From assembly GCA_902729315.2 (NCBI GenBank), contig LR746274.1, positions 868,001-932,000 of the forward strand: a stretch of DNA of 64,000 nt, given 5' to 3'. Shown piece by piece: positions 1 through 9,736 of this stretch; within the stretch, counting starts at the first letter, position 1; each line of letters starts with the position of its first letter. Under the pieces are notes generated by a model. That model ran no database searches, was not told the origin of the DNA, and saw only the letters and a program-made list of their open reading frames with translations. A program made the position numbers and the translations under genes. The stretch is from Spirodela intermedia. Taxonomy: Eukaryota > Streptophyta > Magnoliopsida > Alismatales > Araceae.

Positions 1-946
1 AACATAACACCCTGGGAAAATTCGTCACACCCAACTCTAGTCTAGTCCATTTTGGTGCATAAAATAGCTTGATGTCACCACTCTTTTGCAGATGTCCATC
101 TACAAGTTTACAATTTTCATATTTTTTGAAATAATAAAATAAATATAAAAATAAAATTGGCTCATATTTTTGGTTTTGTTACTTGGGGTATGATAGACAG
201 TTTTTTTTCAAACTCTAGTATAAGCATTGAAGCAAATGAATTGAGATCAAATAAAAGCAGATTTATCTTTACAAAATTTAAACTATAAGCACCAATAATG
301 ACACTTGTGTTCTAGTTTTTGTTCATCTCTTTATACTATAAGGGAATCCTTGAATTATTTTTTGAGTTGAAATAAATGGTGAATATGAGAAATAATTCGC
401 AGGAAAAACAATTTCTCTAGCATTCTTATACTAGAGTGGTGACATCTTAATATTATTTACTATAGTAGACATATGAAATAGCAGCAAAACAATTAATGGT
501 AGTATAAATGAGGAGAAAACTCTAAAGCTACTAAACGAGGTAAATCATTTCAAAATGAGACCTTAATTCTAACATCACATTCTTCAAATGGAAAAAATCT
601 AATTATTCAAGATCAAGGAGATGCATAGGATGCTAAATGCATAAAAAATTTGGACTCAAGAATCAGAGGTTGAATGTGGTTCCATGTAGCTAGAAACCAT
701 ATCCTCATGATGGCCACTTTCCAGCCCAACGTATGCATGAAACCAATAACTGTTCTGTATATCAAGTCAACCGCTACCAGCTCAATTAACGCAGGATCAA
801 TCGCTGCCCTTTCCAAAGAGAAGGGCAATACAATTACTAGTTTAATCTGAACTCATAATATTATTCAGAAATGAAAATGTTGATGCGTAAGAGTTTCGAT
901 ATCTATCATCTTATGAGGAAGCTTCGAGGTGCATGTGTGAAACTCA
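1..946. other. AT-rich intergenic sequence, nothing recognised
   Basis: AT-rich sequence with no exon-like coding stretch, no splice-consistent reading frame and no recognisable transposon protein remnant on either strand. The short open frames here lack codon bias or family similarity. The segment shared with the chitinase locus begins at about 947. Confidence 0.5.
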
Positions 947-1742
947 GGCTGTTGACAAGCCATCTTGTCATATTCGGTAGAACACAATAATAATCCTGAG
1001 GCTGAAAGCATGAGGGCCACCTTTTCTTGTTTAATGAAAGCACCAGTTGCTTAGATGAAAGCACCGCGATTTTTCTAAAAGTAAAGTGAACGAAAAGTTA
1101 AACAATGAGGATCCAAACACCGTTACTCTTGGAGCTTATAAACGCTACGTCGGACGATAGAAGGGGTGGTATCCCATCAACCGCAGCTGAATGGCGGATT
1201 TATTCCCTGATCCGGTGGGCTCATCAAGCGCTGCCCAACACTGACCGGTCCTTATTCATGGTATGGAAATGCACTCTCATGGGACCCTGTCTCTAGCACC
1301 TGAGGTTGCCTCCCGGTGCAACACCGAGCTGGTTGCAGTAGTTGATGTAGTAGCCCACTCGCGCGTTCACGGTGGCCGGGTTACGGCCGTTGCACTCCTG
1401 ATAGCCGTTGATGGTCCGTATGGTTTCCCTGAATCCCTGGCCAGACATTATCCTCTAGTGCACGTTAGTCATCCAGAACCACAACGACGCCCTGAAGGAC
1501 AGCAGAGGGTCTTTCGCCACTCTCTCCGGCGAGCCCAGTCCGTCGAAGCCGATGTTCTGTCCGGAGGGGCCGTAGTTGTAGTTCCACGACAGCTAGAGCC
1601 CCCGACCGTAGTATCCCTTCCCAGGAACACACGGCTACTGAGTTTTCGTCTTGTCGCAGTAGTCCCTGGTGGGGCCGCCTTTCTCCTCTATGAAGCAGAA
1701 ACCTGCAAGCCAGCAATCGAAGCCGCGTTAGCGACGGCATCA
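947..1742 (-). repeat. Segmental duplication, copy A (chitinase exon 2 plus 3' flank)
   Basis: This block is co-linear with about 4182-4980 at an offset of about 3,235 bases. It covers the 3' flank of the chitinase gene, all of its exon 2 and part of its only intron. Shared landmarks include the stretch around 980 (counterpart around 4215), the region just past the stop codon, and the exon 2 acceptor. Copy A breaks off inside the intron, so exon 1 was never included or has been lost. A Ty3/gypsy remnant starts about 30 bases beyond the break. Confidence 0.8.
1293..1702 (-). pseudogene. GH19 chitinase pseudogene (exon 2 only)
   Basis: The sequence matches exon 2 of the intact chitinase at 4526-5324 along its whole length, including the splice acceptor just upstream (AG at 1703-1704) and the final stop (1293-1295). 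It is dead for two reasons. There is no exon 1, and two codons of the original frame have become TAG: the Tyr of the Asn-Gln-Tyr-Pro stretch (1635-1637) and the Ser after Val-His (1455-1457). The total length differs from the intact exon by only 3 bases, so decay is mainly by substitution, not frameshift. It lies about 3.2 kb from its parent in the same orientation, which indicates tandem segmental duplication rather than retrotransposition, because intron sequence is retained. Confidence 0.85.
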
Positions 1743-1774
1743 AAGTCATAATATTCGATAGTTCTTGGCTGTGA

Positions 1775-1897
1775 CTAGTTTTGGATGGTTTTAATCTTGG
1801 TCAGATCAATTGCAATATCTTGGGATAAAATAATATGACCTAGATAGTCTATTGAGGTCAGCCCAAACCTACACTTCTTGGCATTAATGTAGATATG
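1775..1897 (-). mobile_element. Ty3/gypsy reverse transcriptase fragment (decayed)
   Basis: Read on the minus strand, about 40 codons run without a stop and resemble the end of the Ty3/gypsy reverse transcriptase domain: an 'INAKKCRFG' stretch followed by 'IDYLGHIIL' and 'TKIKTIQN'. These correspond to the usual 'KxxKCxFG...I.YLGH.IS..G...D..K' pattern. A TAG (1775-1777) ends the frame, and upstream sequence is too degraded to follow. It begins roughly 30 bases from the broken end of the chitinase pseudogene. No LTR could be paired with it. Confidence 0.75.
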
Positions 1898-1899
1898 AT

Positions 1900-2580
1900 T
1901 TGACTATAGGACAAAGAAAATCTACTAAAAGTGTTCTTGATGAAAAGTTTAGTATGTTAAAAGTGTTTCTTGGCATTTATCTCAAACTTATGTTAAAATT
2001 TTAATATCTCTAAAAAATGTTCAAGGTGTATATTGATAATACTCGAGTAATCTTATAACTAACAAATAAGTTGGAGTTATTTCCTTGAGATATTAGTATA
2101 ATTAATTTAATATAGTGACATAGAGTTCGTATATAAGTACATAAATTGAATTGACAACACATGTGATGAAGTATCTGAAAATATCAGAATATCAAAGTCA
2201 TCAACAAGATTCGAACTTAGAACTTGAATGACAGAAAGCATAAAGCTTCAATGAGTAAAATACTTAAAAATCACAAAGTAACAAGAACACTAGCATGATT
2301 CAAACTCAGAATCTCAAGGACATAAAGTTTAAAGCCTCAATGATAAAAAAAACATAAAAATCAAAGAATATTAAGTTGAGTGCATGATTTAAACTTAAGA
2401 CTCGAGTGATGGAAAGTTAGACACATCAACAAGTAAAATATCTGAAAATAACCAAGAAGCAAAGTCACTAGTAGGATTTAAAATTGGAACTTGAATGATG
2501 ACACATTGAAAAGTTGAGCGAAAAGATATGTGAAAAAATAAAAACATCAATGCCTTTAGCAAGACTCAAATTCAAAGCAT
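1900..2580. other. AT-rich retroelement-derived filler
   Basis: AT-rich, stop-rich sequence between the gypsy and copia coding remnants. Short imperfect repeats of the type 'tcaa-tgagtaaaatac-tgaaaat' recur from about 2160 to 2540, but no coding frame survives. It is probably further retroelement debris; this is inference from its position. Confidence 0.4.
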
Positions 2581-2584
2581 ATCA

Positions 2585-3140
2585 AGAGTATACTTTCGTT
2601 GAAAGAAAGTGAGGTTGTTATCATGATAGGTGAATTTAATCTCAATGAAGTATTGTAAAATCTCTAGATCTCGTATACTAAAGTGTTAGTATAGGTATGA
2701 TTTGATAGATTGAATGTTTGCTTCATCACTTTTTGTCACAAGAATGTCATCCATATAAACAACTAGAATGATAATGCCGGCTTCAGTAGTCTTTGTAAGC
2801 ACTATGAGACCCATAAGACATGGTGAGAATCTGAATTGCACTAGAAGACCACTAAACTTAACCAATCAGACACGTAGACTTTTCTTAAGTCCATAAACAC
2901 ATATTACTCAAGGTCACCATATAAAAATATATTAGAAATATCTAACTGATGTAAAAATCATGTCTGATTCACTACTAGAGAGAGTATCACTCGAATAGAG
3001 TTGAGTCGAACCACTAAAAAAATTATCTCAATGTAGTCAATACCATAGCCTTTGTGAATCTACGAGTAGTCAAGCGAGTCTTGTGACGTGCAATAGATCC
3101 ATCTGAGTTATATTTAAGTGTGAAAACCCATTTGTAGGTG
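2585..3140 (-). mobile_element. Ty1/copia reverse transcriptase remnant
   Basis: Minus-strand translation gives recognisable Ty1/copia RT blocks in the right order. First comes a 'WVFTLKYNSDGSIARHKTRL' stretch (about 3065-3131). A central part follows with 'LHQLDISNIFL.GDLE' similarity. The catalytic block 'VVYMDDIL' lies at about 2742-2766, and then an 'LEILQYFIEIK' stretch and 'QRKYTLDML' (to about 2590). Frameshifts and stops separate the blocks, so the element is inactive. No LTRs or primer binding site were paired with it. It sits between the chitinase pseudogene and the intact chitinase. Confidence 0.8.
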
Positions 3141-3261
3141 ATAGCAAGAAAAACAAAAGTAGCTATTCTATGATGTCTCACTTGTTCATAGCAAGAAAAT
3201 ATAGTTAATGAAAAAATGAAATGGAGAAAGTGGAGAGGATATACTAAAGGCTTTAGTTCCG

Positions 3262-3333
3262 TTGACCGTTGACCATATGTTAACCTTTGAATGTTGACCA
3301 TTGACTATTCGGTGAACCAGTGACGGGTTGACC
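3262..3333 (+). repeat. TTGAC(C/T) cluster
   Basis: Five hexamers of the W-box core type occur in 72 bases: 3262-3267, 3269-3274, 3294-3299, 3301-3306 and 3328-3333. They lie beside a GC-rich, purine-rich stretch (3340-3900). No gene start is evident next to them. TTGACC-rich patches also occur in plant LTR regions, so a regulatory role is not claimed. Confidence 0.5.
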
Positions 3334-3339
3334 TGGCAT

Positions 3340-4181
3340 GTACCAAGACTCACGGGGTTGGTTTGGACCCAATGGGAGGGACCGGCGCGGACTAGACAGT
3401 TGGACACGGTTTGAACCGGTAGGACAACCTGGTGTGGACTGGTTGGTCTGGGTCGGTTCGGACCGGCGAACCGAGTGGTTCTGGCGACCGAGCAAACTGG
3501 GCCCGATGAAAATGGGCCAATCGGACCGGGAGGGTCTGGGCCGACAAAGTGAATCGCGCGGAGAGAGAGGACAGAGTGAATCGCGTGGCGGCGGAAGAGA
3601 GTAGGGGCGGTGGCCGCAAATGCAGAATAGGCGAAGGGTGGAGGCAGAGCTGGAGGCGGCGACAGCGGCAGACGGGAATGGTGGCCGACGGCGGCGGAGG
3701 AGGCAACGGGGCTGGTGGCGAAAGCGGGCAACAAGGACGGCGAGAGGCGGGCTGTGGCTACGGCTAAGGCGGTGACGGTGGGGGGCAAGCCGGCAGGGAA
3801 GAAAGGGAGGCTGCGGAGGTGGGAGGCGGCGAGAGGCAAGCCGGCGGCTGAGAGAGGGAAGGCTGGAGACGTGGAAGAAGAGCAGGAGAAGAAGCTCTAG
3901 GCCGGGAACGGCGGGGCCCTCCGACCAACCCAAGCCGGGGCGACGGGATCAAATGATCAGGTAAGGAACTATGCTCCAAACTCCAATACACAATGTTTAA
4001 ATTAGAGGTCTTTCAGCCAATTCATAGGCCTCAAATAGTAACTGAAAAGCGTAACGTAAGGAAATCGCCCGTTTCAGAGGATTTGTGGCGCGGCCTGAGT
4101 GATGATGGTTGAGTTATCAACGAGAACCACGTCCTCCACTCTTATCCAGCTGTGTTGACCGGCTCCACGTTCCTTAGTCAA
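3340..4181. other. GC-rich unassigned sequence
   Basis: A 3340-3900 stretch of purine-rich plus strand (GGC/GAG-rich) has long open frames on both strands. All are low-complexity (Pro/Ser/Leu-rich on minus, Gly/Arg/Glu-rich on plus), and none shows a domain or start context. It could be the non-coding leader of a retroelement or of a dead gene. From 3950 the composition returns to average. Confidence 0.4.
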
Positions 4182-4980
4182 GGGTGTTCACGAGCCACCT
4201 TGTCATATCAGGCAGTACACAATAATAATCCTGAGTCTGAAAACAACAGGCCCACATTTTTTTGTTTAATCAAAACACAAGTTGCTTAGATGACAGCACC
4301 GCGACTTTTTGAAAGCAAAGTGAACGAAAAGTCAAACAAAGAGGATCCAAGCACCGTTATTCTCGAACCTTACAAACGCTACGTCGACCGACAGAAGGCA
4401 TAGTAGCCCATCAAGCGCCGCTTCTTGGCGGATTTTTTCCCTTATCCGGTGGGCTCATCAAGCGCCGCCCAACACCAACCCGTCCTTATTCGTAGTATGG
4501 AAATGCCCTCTCATGGGCCCTGTCTCTAGCACCTGAGGTTGTCTCCAGGTGCAACGCCTAGCTGGTTACAGTAGTCAGTGTAGTAGTTCACCCGCGCAGT
4601 CACGGTGGCGGGGTTGGCGTTGTCGCACTCCAGCGCGCCGTTGATGGCCCGTATGGTCGCCCCGAACCCCTCGCCGGAGATTATCCGCGAGTGCACGTTG
4701 TTCATCCAGAACCACAAAGCCGCCTTGAATGACACCACGGGGTCGTTTGCCACCGTCTCCGGCGATCCCAGTCCGTCGAATCCGATGTTCTGTCCGGCGG
4801 GGCCGTAGTTGTAGTTCCACGACAGCTGGAGCGGCCCCCGGCCGTAGTATCCCTTCCCGGGGACGCACGGGTACTGGTTGTTGGTCTCGTCGCAGTAATC
4901 CTTGCTGGGGCCGTCGATCTCCTCTATGAAGCAGAAACCTGCAAACCCAGCAATCGAAGCGGCGTCAGCGACGGCGGCGG
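4182..4980 (-). repeat. Segmental duplication, copy B (holds the intact chitinase exon 2)
   Basis: This is the counterpart of copy A at about 947-1742. It contains the 3' flank, exon 2 and part of the intron of the working chitinase gene. The intact reading frame here marks it as the functional copy. Confidence 0.8.
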
Positions 4981-5324
4981 CAGATAAAAGAACGATCTTC
5001 CGTGGACCCGCAGGAGGAGAACTCACTGCCGGTCTCGTGGGTGACGTGCGCAAAGAAGGCGGCGATCTCGCGCTTGGAGTCGTCCTCCGATCCCTCCGTG
5101 CCAAAACCCGGGAAGGAGTCGGCGGCCTGGAGGAAGGCGGAACGGGTGTAGAAGTTCTTCCCGGCGCAGTCGCCGGGGGACTTGTTGATGATGCCATCGA
5201 AGAACTCCTGGGTGACGACGTCCGGCACGACGACAGCGTTGACCATGGAGGGTTGGAGGCGAAGGACAATGAGGGCCGCCATGACCAGTGGGAGGACCAG
5301 TGGACGGAGGATGTAAGGAGCCAT
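4526..5324 (-). CDS. GH19 endochitinase, class IV-like but lacking the hevein domain
   Basis: Spliced on the minus strand as 5324-5027 and 4938-4526, giving 236 residues. An 88-base intron (donor GTGAGT) splits the codon after His-Glu-Thr-Gly. A hydrophobic signal peptide (residues 1-30) leads directly into the catalytic domain ('[11 protein letters not shown]'). Class IV chitinases normally have a cysteine-rich chitin-binding domain here, so this one has class IV catalytic sequence with class II architecture. The catalytic acid of 'HVTHETG', the 'FCFIEEIDG' stretch, '[19 protein letters not shown]' and the C-terminal 'NYYTDYC' are all intact. GH19 enzymes hydrolyse beta-1,4 N-acetylglucosamine linkages in chitin and act as secreted defence (PR-3 type) proteins. 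Start chosen: the ATG directly before the signal peptide, with a TATA motif about 50 bases upstream. Confidence 0.93.
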
Positions 5325-5373
5325 GGAAGAAGTATTTTCTGAGGGGATTGGAGGGAGTCCGTGGCCGGGGTGG

Positions 5374-5383
5374 ATATATATAG
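5374..5383 (-). promoter_or_regulatory. TATA box of the chitinase gene
   Basis: A TATATATA-type motif lies about 50 bases upstream of the chitinase start codon on the coding (minus) strand. The spacing leaves a leader of only about 20-25 bases. Confidence 0.6.
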
Positions 5384-5507
5384 ATGAGGGTCCAGTTGGC
5401 TGTTCAAACGTCCTCTTGGTTCTAGAAGTGCCTCTATTAAATGAGCCCTTCTCTTTAAAGGTCCTCTGTTGGCTTAGGTCGTATCGCCTGTCGGTGTCAT
5501 TTGAATC

Positions 5508-5659
5508 AGTCAAGGGTCGTCGACGACTTGAGCTCACGCCGAAACCCTATGTAAGACTGGTCAAGGAAACTTGCCGTCCTTAGTCTGTTGTACGCGCCCC
5601 GTGTTGACGAATGCTACACAAGTCAACCGTGGATCACAGAGGCAGAATGAATGGGTCAA
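5508..5659 (-). promoter_or_regulatory. Four W-box cores upstream of the chitinase
   Basis: On the coding strand, TTGAC(C/T) occurs at 5508-5513, 5559-5564, 5621-5626 and 5654-5659, that is 185-335 bases upstream of the start codon. W-boxes bind WRKY factors and are typical of pathogen-inducible PR promoters, which fits a defence chitinase. Their function here is inferred from sequence alone. Confidence 0.55.
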
Positions 5660-7343
5660 GGCCTAGTAATGGGCCTGGGCTTTGAGGGTTCTCCTCTTCT
5701 CCAAAGCTACTTTCATATTCCGGTAAATTTTGAGAAATGGCGAAAAATCTGAATATCAATGAAAACCTGACAAGATGTTGTGGGTGAATGGGTTTGATCA
5801 GTACATCCACATGAAGTATATACCCTGGTTATTTAGCCCCTTCTTGAGAATATTTATGATGCTTGGATGACATTGTGTTGTACATATGGTTGTACATGCA
5901 TAACTTAGCCAAACGAAATTGTGTTGTGAGTATATATATGCATACTTAAGATTCATAAGTATAGATCATAATGTAACATAAAATATAAATAAAATCTGTT
6001 GATGTTCGTTTTTTTTTCACAATATATATGATTAAAATTGAATAGAAACCATATAATACAATTATTTCTCAATAAATGTGAACTCAACATAACGATCATG
6101 TAAATATGGTTGTACATGCATAACTTAGCCAAACGTTTATGTAGGAGTATATATGGGCTCATTGTTATCATGAAAGGATCATTGAATATGTGGTTCTTAC
6201 ACAATCAGTAATGTAGACATGAGCTTCATATTTTACACAATTTATTACCTTTACAACATGATGAACTTGTTGGAGTACATGCAAACCAGCGTCGATGAAA
6301 TCAGCTGAGCCTTGAAGCAGCCAAAGCCAAGGTTCGTTAAAGCGGATTACGCATGTGTTCTCCTGCAGCAACCTAACCCTTGTCCTCTCTCATTGAGCAA
6401 GGTCTTCATCCTCGGATGCGCCCATCTTCTCTCCTGCTCCATGTAGTACATAGCCTCTACCTCCTTCTCTACTCCATGCCTCTGGATGGACTACGACACC
6501 TCTGCATGTAATGATTCAGATGCACTCAATGGAAGCTAGCAGCTTTGAGCTGTACCGATCTAGACATTACTTAGGCTGCCATTCCCGCCGTCCCCAGCAG
6601 CGGCATAACTTCCTCTTGCACCCAGCCCTCTTGGGCACAGCTTTCTGGAGTAGACGTTTAGATAGATCCATAGATATATAGATAGAACGAGAGAGAGAGA
6701 GAGAGAGAGAGAGAGCTCATCTTTCTTTAACAAGGCTGGCGACCGTTCACCTCCCTCCTCTTCACCATCTTACCTTCGTTATAGTCAACTACCCATCGTT
6801 TGTGGGAGGCCGTGAAGTCAACGCGGCTGTGACTTCTCCGTATGGCCGGTCACTTACTGGGACCCTCCGCTGTGGGGATGAGTTGACTATCCTATTGGGC
6901 CGTACAGTTCGGCCTATTTTCCACAAAACCCTCAAGTGGAGTACGGGACCTACGTGAATCTTAATGGGCGGGCCAGGTCTCCTTGGCCCAAAGCCTAGTC
7001 AACAAATTTTGAATGGATAAAATATATTACTTTCAGTGCGGACAATTATGGCCGAGTGGAATAGGCGAGGAGAGCGTGCCCACCACGCCCTCGAGATCTA
7101 AAGGAGCTTCTTTTGAAAGCCACGTAAGAATAAGAAAAAGAGACGCTGTCCTCCTCCGTCCGTCGTCTTCTCCAGCGGCTGATCTCTTTCATCCGCTGGC
7201 TGGACAACTCTTCTGCTTGGCTGTTCCTACCTAAAATAATATCGCTTTCCGACCAAGGGAGCTGTGTGGATGATTATAAAGATCTGGGTTTTGGTGCCCG
7301 TCATCGCCGCCGCCGTCGCCTCCTTCAAGTTCTGAAAGTCACC
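5660..7343. other. Intergenic region between the chitinase and b561 genes
   Basis: It holds the far upstream part of the chitinase promoter, an AT-rich middle with a 32-base direct repeat (5884-5915 and 6104-6135), a (GA)n tract at 6689-6715, and the promoter and leader of the b561 gene. Around 6290-6640 the composition is exon-like, but no frame gives a recognisable protein. Confidence 0.45.
6689..6715. repeat. (GA)n microsatellite
   Basis: An uninterrupted GA dinucleotide tract of about 27 bases, preceded by imperfect GATA-type repeats. It lies in the intergenic region about 630 bases upstream of the b561 start codon. Confidence 0.9.
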
Positions 7344-8738
7344 ATGTGGGCGACGAAGATGAAGATGAAGACTGAGATCCTGCTCATCGCCATGCTCCTC
7401 TTCAGCGACCTCTTCGCGGATATCGTCACATCCCAAGACCACGACGACGACGACGGCGACCAGGGATCGTCCTCTTCATCTCCGGCGACCCCCTGCTCCT
7501 CCAATCTCGGCGCCGAAGCAGCAAATCTCATCCCTTTCAACACTTCCTCCCTCGGCTGCTACACCGCCTGGAGATCTCGCGATTTCATCCTCCTGGTAAT
7601 AATCCATTCTCCTCCTCCCTCCCCAATGGCGAGATCTGTGACTGAATGCGGCCATTCCGTGTTCCAGTACAAGCAGGAGCAACCGGGGCTATGGAGCTTC
7701 GTCCTCTCGGCACCGGACAACAACGCCTACATCGCGGTGGGGTTCTCCACAAACGGGCGGATGGTCGGCGCCAGCGCCGTCGCCGGCTGGGTCGCCAGCG
7801 GCGGAGCTGGGGTGGTGAAGCAGTACGCCCTCCGGGGGACGAGCTCCACAGACTGCCCACCGGACCAGGGAAGCCTGCAACTCGTGCCGGCGAAGTCAAC
7901 CATTCTTTCGCTGTCCTCCCGTATCTACCTCGCCTTCCAGCTGAACACTACGCAGCCCCAGACGCGGCTCATCTACGCCGTCGGCCCCCGGGGATCTCTA
8001 CCAGGCTCCGACTTCTATCTGGCGGAGCACGAGAGCATGGTGTCCACCGCCGTAGACTACACAACCGGTGGGTCTGCGAGAAAAGCGAAAAAGCTCAGAG
8101 CTTTTCCTCTTGATCTCACCTTCAAGCTGGAAATCTGCAGGAAGGAGCTCTGGCGAGAGCGAGTCTTCTTCTTCCTCCCTGCGGCGTGCCCACGGGGTGC
8201 TCACACTGATCGGGTGGGGCGTTTTACTACCCATCGGCATGGCGGTGGCTCGCTACTGCAAGCACTGGGACCCCGCATGGTTCTACGCCCATATCTTCCT
8301 CCAGGGCGGCGGCTTCGTCCTCGGCCTCGCCGGCGTAATCACCGGCTTCCGCCTCGAGGACAAGGTCAGCGACGACGTTGACACCCACAAAGCCATCGGC
8401 ATCTTCATCCTCGTCTCCGGTTCCCTTCAGGTATCCAACCTCCCCTCAATAACTCTCTGTGATCCGCCATTAATAGCGGTCTCTGAGCTCCCCTCCTCCC
8501 GCAGGTGGTGGCGCTGCTGGTGCGGCCGAAGAAGACGGCGAAGGTGAGGAAGTACTGGAACTGGTACCACCACTACCTGGGCCGGATCGCCGTCGCCTTC
8601 GCCGCCGGCAACATCTTCTACGGGCTGTCTCTCGCCGACGAGAAGAGCTCTTGGACCATCGGCTATGCCGTCTTCCTCGGCCTCTGGTTCCTCCTCTCCC
8701 TCATCCTGGAGATCCGAACGCGTAAGAAAACGAAGTGA
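7344..8738 (+). CDS. Cytochrome b561 and DOMON domain-containing protein
   Basis: Exons 7344-7595, 7668-8067, 8141-8430 and 8505-8738 join in phase to 391 residues, the usual length of this plant family. A signal peptide (roughly residues 1-30) and an acidic Asp run lead into a DOMON domain (about 50-215: 'LWSFVLSAPDNNAYIAVGFS'). The C-terminal b561 core has about five membrane spans. Candidate haem-ligand histidines are in 'RRAHGVL', 'YAHIFLQ', 'DTHKAIG' and 'WYHHYLG'. Such proteins are ascorbate-linked transmembrane electron carriers, mostly at the plasma membrane, with DOMON as an apoplastic haem domain. An in-frame start codon 26 codons upstream exists (7266), but the chosen ATG has the better context and is followed directly by the signal peptide. 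A polyadenylation-type AATAAA lies at 8997-9002. Confidence 0.93.
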
Positions 8739-9045
8739 ATATCCAATCTTTCTAGCTTACGCGGCTGCTAGTAATTACTGTTCCTGTTCTTTTCCCTGTC
8801 GGCGCCGCTGTTTGACTTTTAGCTATTTCTTGTCGGAAGTTCAGACAGTAATTTAAGATTCTGAAGAAGCTGCCGCGAGGATGCATCTGCCTCGTGATGG
8901 CTGACTTTAACCTTTCAACTTTCCAGCGAGGATCCATCTGCCTCGTCCATCTGCTCCACGTGGTCTGAGATCCCTTAGCCACGACAATTCTAAAAGAATA
9001 AATATTTTATATCGTAGGTTACCCAATTACTAAAATATGGTAATA

Positions 9046-9131
9046 TGGGCCCAACAAGGCCCGAACGTGTGAGTCGAGTTGGGCTGGGCCAGGTTTTTCA
9101 GCCGGTAAATGGATTTTATAAATTATATAAA
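9046..9131 (+). promoter_or_regulatory. Site II and TATA elements upstream of the unknown gene
   Basis: TGGGC(C/T) motifs occur at 9046-9051, 9080-9085 and 9085-9090, followed by a TATATAA at about 9124-9130. This arrangement is typical of promoters of constitutively expressed plant genes. It marks the likely transcription start of the downstream gene at about 9150-9170. Confidence 0.45.
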
Positions 9132-9736
9132 GATATATAGATATATAGTGTTTCCTCTAAAACGTTGGCTACTGCCAGACCCGCCAAAGAACTAGTTCGA
9201 TCAGGTCCTCTCGCCGGCTACTCCGGCCGCCCCCGACGGCGGGATCCTTCGATTCTCCTGTACTCCAGCGTGTTCACCTCTGCTTCGCGCCACCGAAGCC
9301 GACTGTGGAGAGGGATAGCCTCTAGCTGACGGCCACCCCCGCCGCATCTGTACGAAGGGGGAGTGCTCTCCGGAGTGGCCGATAATCGAAGTTGCGACGG
9401 TACGATCCTGCAGTTCATCGTTGTCTATCTTCACCTGCTAATGATTCGGTCTTATTCTGAAATCGAGAGATTCGGAATTCGAGTGCATCCAGTTGGGATT
9501 TTGACGTGTCGACATAGCATCGAACGGTATCGAAGAAACTATCCCCCCTCGCCCACCCCTTCCGTATTCACGGTTGCCATCCTTCCGCCTCTTTTGCTTG
9601 TTCTCGCGACAGCATTGCCACACAGCTGGAACTACTGTGCCCCCCGTTGCGTACTCCTTACTTTTCTCCGACTGATGCTCTGGCATCCGTGTAGCCTTTG
9701 TCGTGTATAGTGATTATAGACTGACATTTATTCTAG

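Noticed and set aside
3186..3933. Overlapping Pro/Ser/Leu-rich open frames of 217 codons on the minus strand
   Set aside because: They come from a purine-rich GC stretch with open frames on several strands and phases, and have no start context, domain or codon bias.
6160..6640. Possible exon remnants on the minus strand ('EPWLWLLQGSADFIDAGLHV')
   Set aside because: Only a short frame looked protein-like. No family was recognised and neighbouring sequence has stops in all frames.
7266..7343. Longer N-terminus for the b561 protein starting at 7266
   Set aside because: It would put 26 polar and Arg-rich residues ahead of a clear signal peptide. The ATG at 7344 gives normal architecture.
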